A DNA stretch of 64,000 nt from positions 1,116,001 through 1,180,000 of the forward strand of contig MJGA01000005.1 in assembly GCA_001910725.1 (NCBI GenBank). Direction: 5' to 3'. This stretch comes from Phanerodontia chrysosporium (lineage: Eukaryota; Basidiomycota; Agaricomycetes; Polyporales; Phanerochaetaceae). A program made the position numbers and the translations under genes. Shown piece after piece: positions 10,300 to 21,328 of the stretch. Below the pieces are notes generated by a model that worked only from the letters and a program-made list of their open reading frames with translations, had not been told where the DNA came from and made no database searches. The first letter of the stretch is position 1, and every line of letters starts with the position of its first letter.

Positions 10300-13200
10300 G
10301 TGGATTCCTGCGTCCTACAGGTTAATAACGCTGATCATGTACCCACGGCCGAGTCTACACTGGATGTAGATAGAGTAATTGACATTGATGTATTGAACGT
10401 CTCGCGTAATAAATCATTATCGTTCAAACTTCCTATTACTCTGTGGGTATATGGTAAAAAAGCGCAGACAGAAGCCCTGGTTGATTCAGGCGCCACGACG
10501 AGTTTCATCAATCACAGCTTTGTCGAAAAGAACAATCTGGTAACTATTAAGTTGGCAAATCCGTATGAAGTAAAAAATGCGGATGGAACGATCAATAAAG
10601 CAGGACGAATCACTCACGCCCTGCGAGCCTACTTGGAAATTGGAACACACAAACACACTCAGTACTTACTCGTGACGGATTTGCACGACAAAGACATGTA
10701 TATAGGGTACAAGTTCCTACACTGGCATAACCCAGAAATCGACTGGGCAAAAGGCAATTGGGAGTTCACCAGATGTCCTGAATCATGCAAAGTCTCCAGC
10801 ATGACACAGAAAGTCCAAGCCCTCGACATCGAAATTGGCAATGACGAGGAGCTGACAGAGCTCGAACCAGAGCAATCTTGGGAATCCTCACTGGATGATA
10901 TTGGAGAAGAGGATATTCCCCACCACATCAACTGGGTTGATTTCAGTAACCCAAAGGAACGAACGCAAGCCGAGGCTGTCGCTGACATCCTGGAAAAGGA
11001 TGACGACGATACAGTTGACACCTCACAATGGAAATCACAGGTATCGAGTTGGGTTCACAAATTCGAAAGCATATTCAGTAAGACCAAGTCTGAACGCATG
11101 CCCACCCACAAACCATGGGACCATGCCATTGAATTTGAGGAAGGAGCTAAGTTGCCCCCAATCGGAAAAGTGTACCCACTGGACCAGAGACAACGCTCGT
11201 CTTTCAACGAGTGGATTCGTGAGGAACGCCGGAAAGGTTACATAGAAGAGTCGAAGTCACCCATCGCTGCATCATTCTTTTTCGTAAAGAAAGCCGATGG
11301 CAGTTTGCGACCTTGCATGGATTACCGCCCCTTGAACAGAATTACAAAGAAGAACCATTACCCTATCCCTCACATCGCCGATTTAATCGACGCACTATCT
11401 CAGGTGTCGATATTCACAAAGATCGACCTTCGATGGGGATATAACAATGTCCGCATCAAGGAAGGTGACGAGTGGAAAACGGCTTTTGTAACCAAGGACG
11501 ATTTATTCCAGGCCAAAGTTATGTACTTTGGATTCGCAAACGCACCGGCAACATTCCAGAATATGATGAACAACATCTTCGAGGACCTTATCTGTCAAGG
11601 AAAGGTTATGGTCTACCTCGATGATATCCTCATCTTCGGCAACGACCGCGAGGAACATCGAAAGATCGTACACGAAGTGTTGCAGTGACTGGAAGACAAT
11701 GACCTCTTCGCAAAGGCAGAAAAGTGCCTATTCGAGAAGGACAAACTCGCCTATCTCGGCATGATTATATCCAAAAATCATGTAGAAATGGACCCTGCTA
11801 AAGTCACAGGCATAACGGAGTGGCCCGTACCGACCAAGGTCAAGCACGTTCAGGCATTCCTTGGATTCGCGAATTTCTATCGCAGGTTCATTAAAGACTT
11901 TGCGAAGATCACGAAGCCACTCACGGTACTCACCAAGAAGGATCAACCATGGGAATGGGGTCCCGACCAGCAGAAGGCGTTTGACGACCTGAAAAAGGCG
12001 TTCACTTCTGCACCAATTCTACGAATTCCGGACGACGTTAATCCGTTCAGGCTCTCTACCGACGCGAGTGACTTCGCGATCGGCTCGGTTCTGTCACAAC
12101 TCGACCCAAACGATAAGCTTTACCATCCGGTAGCCTTCCACTCCAAGTCACTCAATGTTCACGAAAGAAACTATGAAATATACGACAAGGAGATGTTGGC
12201 CATAATCCGCGGGTTAGAAGAGTATAGGCACTATCTAGAGGGACATCCGGAGAAATTCGAGATATGGTCAGACCACCAAAACCTGACTTATTTCAAGCAG
12301 GCCCAGAAATTGTCTCGCCGTCAAGCTCGTTGGGCATTATACCTAACAAGATTCCATTTCACACTACACCACAAGCCGGGTAAAACAATGGAAGCTGAAG
12401 ACCCTCTGTCCAGGAGACCAGATCATGAAGAGGGGGTAGAACTCGATAATCGCGACCATATTCTTCTGAAGCCAGAATTTTTCGCCAATCTGCTCGAAGT
12501 CTGCGCGATCGATGCCTCCCATGACGCTCCAGTAAACGACGATTTACTGCTCCAAGAGGTCAAGAAGGCTCTGTTATCCGACGAAGTCACCAAGAACTAT
12601 CAATTGTTACTCAAATCAGGCCCACGCGAGTTCAAGAAACCGTTAGAGGAATGGAACTTTGAGAATGGATTGCTACTCTTCTGGGGACATATCTACATAC
12701 CAAAGGATGAGAATGAGGACTTACGACGACGAGTAGTCCAAATGCACCACGACCACCCATCAGCCGGACATCCAGGCAGATGGAAGACCTACGAACTTGT
12801 CTCCCGAAACTATTGATGGCCGGGAATGTCTGTCTTCATCAAGAAATACGTCACAGGTTGTGACACGTGTCAGCGAATGAAGAATCGCACACAGCAGACC
12901 TACGGACAACTCATGCCCAACAAGGTACCTAATGGACCTTGGGAAGTTATTACCATTGACTTGATTACTCAGTTGATGCCGTCAAGAGAAAAGGATGCCA
13001 TTCTAGTCGTTGTATGCCGACTCACCAAGAGAGCACGTTTCTTTGCGATAACGAACAAATTCTCTGCTAAAAACCTCGCAAAGATCCTGATGGATAGAAT
13101 TTACCCTATCCACGGACTACCTTTGCAAATAATCTCAGACAGAGGAACTCAATTCGCGGCGGAACTCTTTCAAGAATGGTGTAAGCTACTCGGTATCGAG

Positions 13201-14448
13201 TCAGCGATGTCTACGGTATACCACCCTCAGACAGACGGTCAAACAGAACGAGTAAATCAAGTTCTAGAACAGTACCTACGCTGCTTCGCTGATAATGTCA
13301 ATCACGAGGACTAGGTCGATTATCTGCCCACCGCAGAATTCGCCTACAACAATGCAGCACACGAAAGTACAAAGGACACGCCGTTCTTTCTAGAATATGG
13401 TAGACACCCACGGGCAGGACCAACTCTCGACAAGCAAGCCAAAAGCAAAGACTTGAACGAGATATTCAGACTTAGACAAGACGCCCAAGACAAGGCCAAA
13501 GCAGCCCTACAACTAGCTGCAGACCGTATGAAGTGGTACTACGACCAGAACAAGCAAGAAGTGCCGTTTAAAGTCGGTGACAAAGTCTTGCTGAATTCAA
13601 AGGATTACCAAACCACTCAACGCACGCTGACACCGAGGTACCTAGGACCGTTCGAAATCATCGAGCAACTGTCCAAAGTAACCTTCAAGGTGAAACTGCC
13701 TCCACAATATAGGGCATATCACCCGGTGTTTCATGCTAGTAAATTAATCCCCTATTCTACACCCTCCATCGTCAGCCAACGAGCTGCACCACCAGAGCCA
13801 GAAGTTCATGACGGAGAGCTTGAGTACGAGGTCAAGAAAATTCTCAACCATAAGACTACCGGGTGTGTCAGAAAACGAAACTGGTACATGGTTCGATGGA
13901 AGGGTTATGGGCCAGAAGAAGACAAATGGGAACCAGAGAGTAATCTGGAAGGTGCTAAAGAGAAGATCGCAGAATTTTGGCGCGTTCGGAACGAAGAAGC
14001 ACCTATGGAAACAGACGGTTTAGAACTCGATGAAGAAACCCTTCAGATCATTCTAGATGGTGGAAAAACACCATCCAAGAGCACTACCGAGGCAGCAGAC
14101 TGGGACCTGTATGCAGCAGAAGATGTAACAATTCCAGCAGGAGACCGCAAACTCATCAGCACTGGCATTCACATCCGAGTTCCAAATGGAACCTACAGAC
14201 GAATTGCATCATGATCAGGACTTGCACTCAAAGGCATTCATGTCGGCGCAGGCGTTATCGACCGAGACTACACGGGCATTGTCAAAATATTACTCCTTAA
14301 CACAAGCGACAGTGACTTCACAGTCACGACTGGAGATAGGGCAGCTCAATTGATCTTGGAGAAAATTGCCGATGTCGACATAGAAGTTGTCGAGACGCTA
14401 CAGTTAATCGATCGTGGTTCAGGCGGGTTTGGATCCACTGGAAAATAA
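10300..14448 (+). pseudogene. pol: pol of element B (PR-RT-RNase H-IN-chromodomain-dUTPase), four in-frame stops
   Basis: A single frame of about 1,382 codons interrupted at 11686 (TGA), 12814 (TGA), 13312 (TAG) and 14212 (TGA). Domains in order: retropepsin (LVDSGATTSFIN), RT (KIDLRWGYNNVRI, VYLDDILIF), RNase H (FRLSTDASDFAIG, YDKEMLAII), integrase zinc site (HHDHPSAGH...CDTCQ) and core (TIDLI, SDRGTQF, QTERVNQ), GPF module, chromodomain (EYEVKKILNH...RWKGYGPEEDKWEPESNL) and a C-terminal dUTPase ([38 protein letters not shown]). The frame is +1 to gag and has no ATG before the protease, so the ancestor made Gag-Pol by recoding. In the dUTPase several family residues are also lost by transitions (AAD for AAG in motif 1; S-stop for P-R in motif 2). 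Confidence 0.93.
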
Positions 14449-14475
14449 GAAGTCTTCTCTCGGGAGTTCGAATCT

Positions 14476-14488
14476 GAAGAGGGGGTAC
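14476..14488 (+). other. Polypurine tract of element B
   Basis: The purine run GAAGAGGGGG lies directly before the 3' LTR, ending with TAC. In Gypsy elements this primes plus-strand DNA synthesis. Confidence 0.75.
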
Positions 14489-15013
14489 TGTCACAGTTTT
14501 CTAATTCCCTACGGTTTTATTCTCGTAAGCGCCCAGTAGGCGCTAGGGGTTAGGGTTATGGACTAGAGTTAGGACAGGCACGCGTCAGAACGTGGTCACG
14601 TGTTGGTCACGTGCTGGGAATGAACTCAGAGTCATGTGAGGATCTTATCTTTATCTTATCTATGATGTAGACGCTCCGGTACAAGGGTATAGTAGGTAGC
14701 CGGACCCAGGGTCCGGGTAGTGTATTCTAGAATAGCGTAGAAGGTTCCGGACATATCCGGTACTCGGCTTTAGACTTCGCCGAGCCCGGAGTGTCTTGGC
14801 AAGTATCGCACCATCATCACGCCATCGCGCATGTGATGGGCAGTATCAAGGGTCTCGGGTAGTACCAGGGGTCCTCCCCTTCATGTATATATACCGGGCT
14901 CTGCTGGGCTTAAGTCCCCAGCATCATCTACCTCGTCTACCACCACTTCACTCTCGCAGTCAAGTCTCACCCCACTAAAGCTACTAAGGTAAGTAGCGGG
15001 GTTTACTTTGACA
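14489..15013 (+). repeat. 3' LTR of element B
   Basis: 525 bp with the same ends as the 5' LTR, about eight mismatches to it. AGCATCATCTA is at 14920-14930. It is followed by the GGGTG target duplication at 15014-15018. Confidence 0.95.
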
Positions 15014-15018
15014 GGGTG

Positions 15019-15456
15019 AACTGCAGTGATCACCTTGCCCTAGGTGTTTTAGGCCAAATACACACACATGTATATTATGCATACATCCATTTGCGGTTCA
15101 TGAAGCATAAATAGAGCTGTACATATAATGTGAAGCTATTATTCTCTGTAAATATGATTATTTATGGTATTTTTCCACGAATTAGCCCGTTCTACTATAT
15201 AGAGGGTATATTTGACCTGAGCGAATACTTAATATACAGCACACATACCGCGTGAGTATACACGAATATATTGAGCAATTGTCATGCATTGTAAAGGGAT
15301 CTACAAATATAACATCGACTTATCAAAGAATATTCACTATAGACCTTACCTGACATACATAACATGTATGTGTATATATATGTCTGCAGCCACATCATGG
15401 TGAAGTTCACTAGGATATATGTAGCAATATATCATGTGGAACGATGGAGGTATAGA
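15019..15456. other. AT-rich flank right of element B
   Basis: Continuous with 5939-6434 before the insertion. AT-rich, no open frame or repeat that I recognise. Confidence 0.35.
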
Positions 15457-15627
15457 TATATTAGGACCGGAAGCTCCGGCCAGCGCACGTCTGCGGATAG
15501 CGCGCCGGAGGGGCCCAAAATTTGGTGTACCACGTCCGAAATATAGTGCGGCGAGGGCTTCTGGGAGGCAAGCCATGTCCTAGGATAGCGCGCCGTGTCA
15601 AGTAAGGGACGGTCACACCACTTTCAA

Positions 15628-15702
15628 TGGTCATGTGGACTAGCGGTTAGTGAGCTCGGAAAGACACTTTTGGTGTTCGGGGTTCCAGTCGCGCCAAGGG
15701 AA
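15628..15702 (+). ncRNA. tRNA-like segment, possible SINE head or tRNA pseudogene
   Basis: An A-box-like TAGCGGTTAGTGAG (about 15641) and a B-box-like GGTTCCAGTCG (about 15684) have normal tRNA spacing. The T-stem does not pair well and the acceptor stem is unclear, so it is not a working tRNA. It could be the pol III promoter of a SINE or a decayed tRNA. Confidence 0.35.
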
Positions 15703-15879
15703 TTTTTACATGTGTGACAGCGATATTTTGTCCCGCTGGACCATGACAGAAACACTTCCGTAGGCTCATTGGGTAAGTGGCGTCATACTTGTCATCCAAA
15801 CCAAGAAGCCGCTCATCTGGCCTGTATTTTGCTACAGCCCCTACTCCAACACATAATGAGATATAGCACCAGCTGAGAT

Positions 15880-16460
15880 TTAAAACAAGTACAAACGATG
15901 CGTTGCAGGAACAGATGCGGCAGCGGAGCAGAGGATACACGCGTGAAGAGCGCTGGAAAGTTGCGAAGACTGCCGAATGCTCTTCACAAGACACCGAAAG
16001 CGAACTCATGTGCACGCTCGCTGAGGCTGCGACGAAGTCAAACCCACGAAGCGGAACATGGGAGCTTGTGAAAGCCACACTTGTTGCTGCCCCTAAACTT
16101 GAAGACGAACGTGAGTTGCATGATTGTCCTTGTTTCCTCAGATACAAAGTTACCACTGTAATCCAGTGCCTGTGATTGCCATACGAGGTGTAACAACTCT
16201 TAATTCCTTGCAGCAGGGATCATGGGTTGTGTTGCAGACCCCCCTCATGGCCGCTTCATCGGCATGGTCAATTCTGACCTGCCTGTATCCTTAGCATGCT
16301 CTGGGAGAAGACGAGAATCAGTTCCGCCGTGAGGCTAACCATGTCAGCGTCCTATGGACTCATCTCACCGGCAAGGACATTGTCTACAACCTTGGGCTGT
16401 CTGCTATAGAGCCTGCGGAAAGTGGATACATTTCTCTCAAAGGCTGGGCCTTCTCCCGGT
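15880..16460 (+). pseudogene. Unidentified gene fragment, possibly with an intron
   Basis: Codon-like sequence runs from about 15903 (EQMRQRSRGYTREERWK...) and, after a stretch that could be an intron (GTGAGTTGCATG at 16110 to CAG near 16215), resumes as GEDENQFRREANHV, then NLGLSAIEPAESGYISLKGW. I do not recognise the family. Because it lies inside the TIR pair it may be host sequence carried by a non-autonomous transposon. There is no intact start-to-stop frame. Confidence 0.3.
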
Positions 16461-16792
16461 ATGTGCTCCAAACGCTGCCTGCATGCCTTCCCATCCCATA
16501 ACCAGGACGCTCTCTTGACCAGGTGAAGAGTGCTGGGTTGGCACGATATCCAGGCAGTCATTCACAAACAGTTTGAAAGGAAGTTGAAATGTACTTAGAT
16601 GGTCATAAAACTGTTCCTTCGGACCCATGTACACCTCCAAAAAATTAAGAGAAAATACGAGAAAATACAGCATTATATTGTGTGGCATGTCCGGATAGCG
16701 CGGCGAAGGGCCCAAAATCCTAGCGCGCCGGAGCCCGAAATTTGGGGTCCCGGCGGACATGCACTGGGGGGAGCTTCCGAAGTCCTAATATA

Positions 16793-18192
16793 TTACCTTT
16801 AGAAGCAGATCAAGGTGAAGATTGCCATATTGGGAAGGGCCATCAGTGTACAGGGGTTACTGGCGATTGCAGAACACTATATATATACAATGACGATTAT
16901 ATGCGCATTTTCCATCGATTTATAGAGCTATATATCCTGCTCCAAAGAGCTTACAGTGATAGGTCTACTTTGAGCCAGAATACCTGCTGAGTCATCAGTG
17001 TTGTGTGTGCTAGCCTTGGCCTTTGGCTGACAGGCATGTGGAGCTGCCCACGTGGCTTTCCAGGCCACATGGACGAAGTGCACTGTGGGTCCAAAGGGCC
17101 CCATTTTTGCAAACAGAGGAAAATAACGAAATATATTTATTTTCAGGCCTAACTTGATGTCCCTTCATGGTACAGAGCCTGCACAGGGCTCAAACATGTA
17201 TATATACACTATGTAGAGTATGTGTATACACTGGATGCATGCTGTGCCCCTTGGATGAACTTCCAGGGTGGGGAAAAGCGAAAATAGAGGAGGTGGTGAA
17301 GATTGAGCTAGAAAATAATGTTTCGGCCAAAAAACCACCTAAGCGCTGGTGCGTAAAATCGTTTCACGTACGTAAAAACGCCTAGGACACCACCGATGTG
17401 TCTTTACATACGTGAAATGATTTGACTAAGCACTGCCATTAGTTGGGGTCCTTTCTGGAGTATCTCCACCTTAGTACACTCAGGGGTGCGCTATAAATCC
17501 CGATAAAATGCGCAAATAATCCGCGGCCGTGTATTCCATTGGAATACAGTTTGATCGCACTTTCCGAGAAAGGCAACATGGCGCGATGGTTCGATTGCTG
17601 CTTCTAAAATCGAAATAAATTAAGTAGCATCCTCAACTCTACCAGTGGCTTCTGGATAGTGTACATATATGGAAAGAAATGTCTGATATAGTTCCAAACT
17701 TTGTATAAACTGTAAAGCAAACTCTTATGGCAGGAAAGGCCCTGTAATGCTTAATATCTTGTGAAATTGGATATTTATTCTATTCTTTGTATATATATAG
17801 GCCTAGACCTGTATATACAGAGTATGGCTGGCATCTTCATAGTATGTATATATGGCTGCTGTACTATGGCACTGACTGTAGCAATTCCAGCAGAATAGAG
17901 GCTGTGAATGAAGCTTAATCTATTTATTTCGCAGTTTTCAATAAGTATATTTGTATAGCCTCACCAAGGAGGGACCCTTTCAGGATATAATTGTTGATGA
18001 TAGCAGCCATTTATGCATGTGTGCTGTATTATACCTGACAATATACATAGCCTTGCAAGGGTGAGCTAGCTACATCTTCCATCAGAGAAGCTTTTAACAG
18101 ATAATTATATTACTTGTACATTATATCATATTTCATAAGGGGAGTTAAAGTGCAGTAGATGTATGGACATGCAATAGACTATAGATGTTCAT
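16793..18192. other. AT-rich intergenic sequence with a 27-bp stem hairpin
   Basis: No gene is recognised. The one structured item is an imperfect inverted repeat at 17353-17379 and 17399-17425 (23 of 27 positions pair, ~20-nt loop) centred on TTTCACGTACGTAAA, listed as a repeat. The remainder is low-complexity AT-rich sequence with many TATATA words. Confidence 0.45.
17353..17425. repeat. Hairpin-forming inverted repeat (MITE-like)
   Basis: The left arm starts GTAAAATCGTTTCACGTACG, and the right arm's reverse complement starts GTCAAATCATTTCACGTATG. The arms are 27 nt with about four mismatches around a 20-nt loop. Confidence 0.5.
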
Positions 18193-18977
18193 TGTAGAAG
18201 GTGAACTCGATGTCGAAGTGACGCGCGGACTTGCGCCGGACTCGCGGCGGATTCACGCAAGCGCCGACGACCGTCCGCCATGTGGCGCGGAAGCAAAACG
18301 CCTTCGGGCGATCGTGGCTGCCGCCACAGCTCCCTTCCATGGTAATATCTATACAGTTTTAGCTTAGATAATCGCCCCCTCTCTGTTATATACGTCTCAC
18401 AGCCCCCCTCTCGACACTCAGAGACTATTTTACTCTGAGTGTGCGTCCTTCCTTCGTACCTGCAGACCCCAGTAGCGTACTAATGCATGTATTAGTCACC
18501 AGACTGAGCGTCCGCTTACAGGTACATTAACAGAGACTATTTTACTCTGAGTTCACTAGACTGAGCGTCCGCTTACAGGTCCTGCGCACCCGACCGAGCC
18601 TCTCGGTCGCCCCTTACCAGAAGCGCCGCCTCTTGCGCACTTCTGATACTCAACTACAGGAGTACTCTGAATCACACTAGTGGTAGTGGGTGAGCAACTG
18701 AGTGTATTGGAGCGAAGGGAGAACTACTGACCTAGTGGTAGTGGGTAAGTAACTGAAGAGCTCAGGGCACTAACTCCAGGATTTATATACTATCCTACAG
18801 AGGGGATCAAAGTGAACTAAGAACAAAGGAATGAAAGCGAAAAGAACAAAGGAAGAGAGTACCAAGCAACTTCTTTGTTAGTGACCCATAAGGGCCACTG
18901 CATCTGGTCAATCCACTGGGCCACTGAGAGCCGCTGAGTGCAGAGGGATGGTTGCATCACAAAGGACACAACTAACA
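18193..18977 (-). mobile_element. Copia-type LTR E interrupted by solo LTR F
   Basis: The ends TGTAG...ACTAACA and body (GGTAGTGGGTGAGCAACTGA, tatatactatcctacag, cacaaaggacacaac) match the Copia LTR at 42634-42935. It is split after 17 bp by LTR F. Removing F and one copy of the duplication restores the LTR E sequence. The right edge is joined to a 1.1-kb sequence that is also joined to LTR E near 49 kb. Confidence 0.8.
18211..18648 (+). mobile_element. Solo LTR F, copy 1, nested in LTR E
   Basis: It begins TGTCGAAGTGACGCG and ends GCGCACTTCTGATA. The flanks are CTCGA (18206-18210) and CTCAA (18649-18653), a 5-bp target duplication with one change. It contains a TATA-like tatatacg and an internal tandem duplication of about 75-100 bp (GAGACTATTTTACTCTGAGT and ACTGAGCGTCCGCTTACAGG each occur twice). 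That makes it longer than copy 2 at 28659-28981. Confidence 0.85.
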
Positions 18978-20085
18978 ATAGACACATTTTTGAGTGAACT
19001 CACAAGATCTACATAACTGGTCAGAGTGCTTTATGATGCTACACTGACTATAATTCAAAACACCAACTCAACAGTAAATATAACATGTACAGACTCACCC
19101 TTCCAACTGGGACACATGCTAGATACCTGTATGACACAGAGATAATCCACTGGTAGGCTTTATAAGGCTTTATCTTGAAGATTGAAGTTTATAATGTCAT
19201 ATATTATCTTTCAGAAGTAACTAAGTCTTTGTTCTTATACAAGGTCTGATGTGGCTCTAATATATATACATACTTTACAGAGGAGGTCAGTAAATGCCAG
19301 AGGTATTTTGTATCATGCAAATGAGCCTAAAATAGGTGCACATCTGAAAATAAAGTAAAAGTAAAGATTACTGTAGAAAAAAATGTTTTGGCCAAAGTGC
19401 TGGTAAATCAAGACAGAACTCATATACAAGTATGTGTAAAAGAAGATATCATATCCTTGGATGCTCAATGGAACTCGACTAAATAATATAGCAGGCTTGT
19501 AGTCTTTTATGCAACATTTGTTCTGTTATTCTTTATAAATCCTGGTAAACTAAGTAACTAGTTTGCTATAATGTGATACACTATAGATACAAGCAATTCA
19601 GAGTTGATAAAAGATTATATACTATAATCAAAGAGTATAGAGTCAGGGTCAGGATTCAGAGTTGAGGCATTTGACTCTTCATATTGAATGTCAAGAAAGA
19701 AGTGAGCATTTATGGTAACTGCTAAAAATAACACAATAGAGCTAGGCCTCTTGACATGTACCAGCCTCTGAATATCTGTATATACAGGTATATCACTAAT
19801 TAAATGTATATAATATTCATATATAATATAAAGTGTGCATACCCAAAATTGTAATTAATGAAAGGCTTACTATGGCAAATATAGCTCTGCAGAACAAGTA
19901 ACCAATCAAATCCTTTGAATATACATCACCCATTCTGCTCAGTGCAACAAACAGCACTGCCAAAAACCCTGGTGCTAATTCTATTACATTATTTATAAAA
20001 GCCACTGTATCTCAAATATACTATTTATTTTAGTACTCAAGCATGAAGAAATTGTACTCGCTGACTTACGGCCTACACTGACCTA
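18978..20085. repeat. 1.1-kb non-coding sequence G, copy 1
   Basis: Begins ATAGACACATTTTTGAGTGA and ends TACACTGACCTAGT. The same sequence, clearly diverged, occurs at 49174-50805, where it is interrupted by a solo LTR of B. Both copies abut LTR E on the left. It is AT-rich with no convincing ORF. Confidence 0.75.
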
Positions 20086-20546
20086 GTAGTAATGTCGAGC
20101 TTAGGCGTAAAGACGTTGATGAGGTCGCTGGGGGAGTATTTGGGGATATTGATGCCAACAGGCTTGCAGGCGATGGGCTCGTACGTCGGGGAGGCACTGA
20201 GGCGCTCTGCCAAACTGAGCTTCGAGGAGGAGGTGGCAATGGCGACTTGGGCTTCTTGCACCTCGTGTTGACACTGTTCACGGATGCGGTTACCTACACG
20301 TTGTTCGCAAATGTGATTGCCTACGTGTTGTTCAGCTTTGTGGACCTCACAGACGGCGGTCCAATTGATGGAGTGAATGGAGGGCAGAGGCTGGGGAAGC
20401 ATGGACATGTACTTGACGACAACCTTGACTTTGTGATCAGTCCACTTGACGGAGTTGCCAGCTTTGCAACAACATTGAAGGTGGTCGAAAATGCATTAGG
20501 GGATGTGGTCTTTGAGTAAGGGTGCATTCAGGAGCAGAGAGGCCAT
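20073..20546 (-). pseudogene. Unidentified 157-codon ORF with one stop
   Basis: The frame opens at ATG 20546-20544 (MASLLLNAPLLKDHIP), meets TAA at codon 17, and is then open to 20073. It is GC-richer than its surroundings and looks like real protein: KWTDHKVKVVVKYMSMLPQP, INWTAVCEVHKAEQHVGNHI, then a Gln/Glu/Arg-rich helix and SLAERLSASP. I do not recognise the family. The stop would be Gln if CAA had become TAA. The 3' end overlaps the edge of repeat G, which suggests G or this fragment moved. It may belong to another mobile element. Confidence 0.45.
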
Positions 20547-20720
20547 GCTTCAATGAATGTCTTTCGGTACTGCAAAATACAAACCTCAACAATGTGCGCA
20601 GAGTGAGCAGACTGCTCGACTACAATGTACTCGCTTTAATTGGTGGAAATAAACTTTTTAAACGGTGTTTGGGGAGCAGTAGGGAAAAATGCCTAGGACA
20701 CCCAAAAGATCTCGACCTAA

Positions 20721-21328
20721 TGTCATGGAGCAAAGGCTCAATACTGCATGAGGGAGGGCGAATGGAGAGGTTGATGATGAGGCGTGGTGGAGCAAATCAT
20801 GCAGCAACGAACAAACTTGTTCAGCTGTTCATATTGACCAAGAGGTCAAGATGACAGATAGGAGCAAGGAGTGCTACTCTTATATACATCAGGACTCTAG
20901 AACAGGCTGTATGATTACATAAGCTGATGGATAGTGCTCAGCATAGCCAACAAGGCTGTAATGTGGATTGCACAGCAAGGCTGTATCAGAGCTGTATTAT
21001 GAGGCTGCGTCAGGCCGAGACTGTGTCATCAGGATGATAGCTTGGAGTGTCTTGGCGAGGGGAGTTATTAGGGATGATAGTGCCTTCTTGGCGATCTGGG
21101 AAACTGGTTGCAAGGCAGAGCAGTAATCCTGGCAGTGTCAGAGTGCACAGCAGAATGCGCTGGCGTCCAGGGGTGATGCGCCATCAGAGCGCTGGTGCTG
21201 TGTGGTCAGGTGCTGAGTGTGGGTAACTAGAATTCCAGATGGCGTGAGGACTGCTCATCCATTGGATTAATCGAGAAAAATAGCTACAAATCGGTGAAAA
21301 ATAGGTCTATGCCATTACATCCGTGACA
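20721..21328 (+). mobile_element. Solo LTR D, copy 1, in the gag of element X
   Basis: TGTCATGGAGC...CATCCGTGACA, 608 bp, matching copy 2 at 26092-26782. Flanks cctaa / ccttc agree at three of five bases, so the target duplication has decayed or is misjudged. The RSRPSKFNTEAKK gag frame resumes on the right side. Confidence 0.8.

Larger units (their letters stand above)
6440..15013 (+). mobile_element. Full-length Ty3/Gypsy element B (chromodomain and dUTPase type), 8.57 kb
   Basis: The boundaries are set by two 525-bp LTRs (TGTCACAG...TTTGACA) and a perfect 5-bp target duplication GGGTG at 6435-6439 and 15014-15018. The order is LTR, self-priming PBS, 850-nt leader, ORF0, gag, pol (PR-RT-RH-IN-chromodomain-dUTPase), polypurine tract, LTR. 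By eye the two LTRs differ at about eight sites, nearly all transitions, so the insertion is not brand new. Gag and pol keep frame but have six stops, so the copy is inactive without help. Confidence 0.96.
15459..16792. mobile_element. Possible TIR element (non-autonomous DNA transposon) with GC-rich ends and captured sequence
   Basis: The left end reads TATATTAGGACCGGAAGCTCC, and the reverse complement of the right end reads TATATTAGGACTTCGGAAGC. Both continue into GC-rich sequence with the repeated word GGATAGCGCGCCG (near 15497, 15581, 16691, 16719). These are GC islands in an AT-rich area. The 1.3-kb interior has no transposase. It contains a coding-looking stretch and a tRNA-like segment listed separately. 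A TA target duplication is possible but not certain. Confidence 0.5.
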
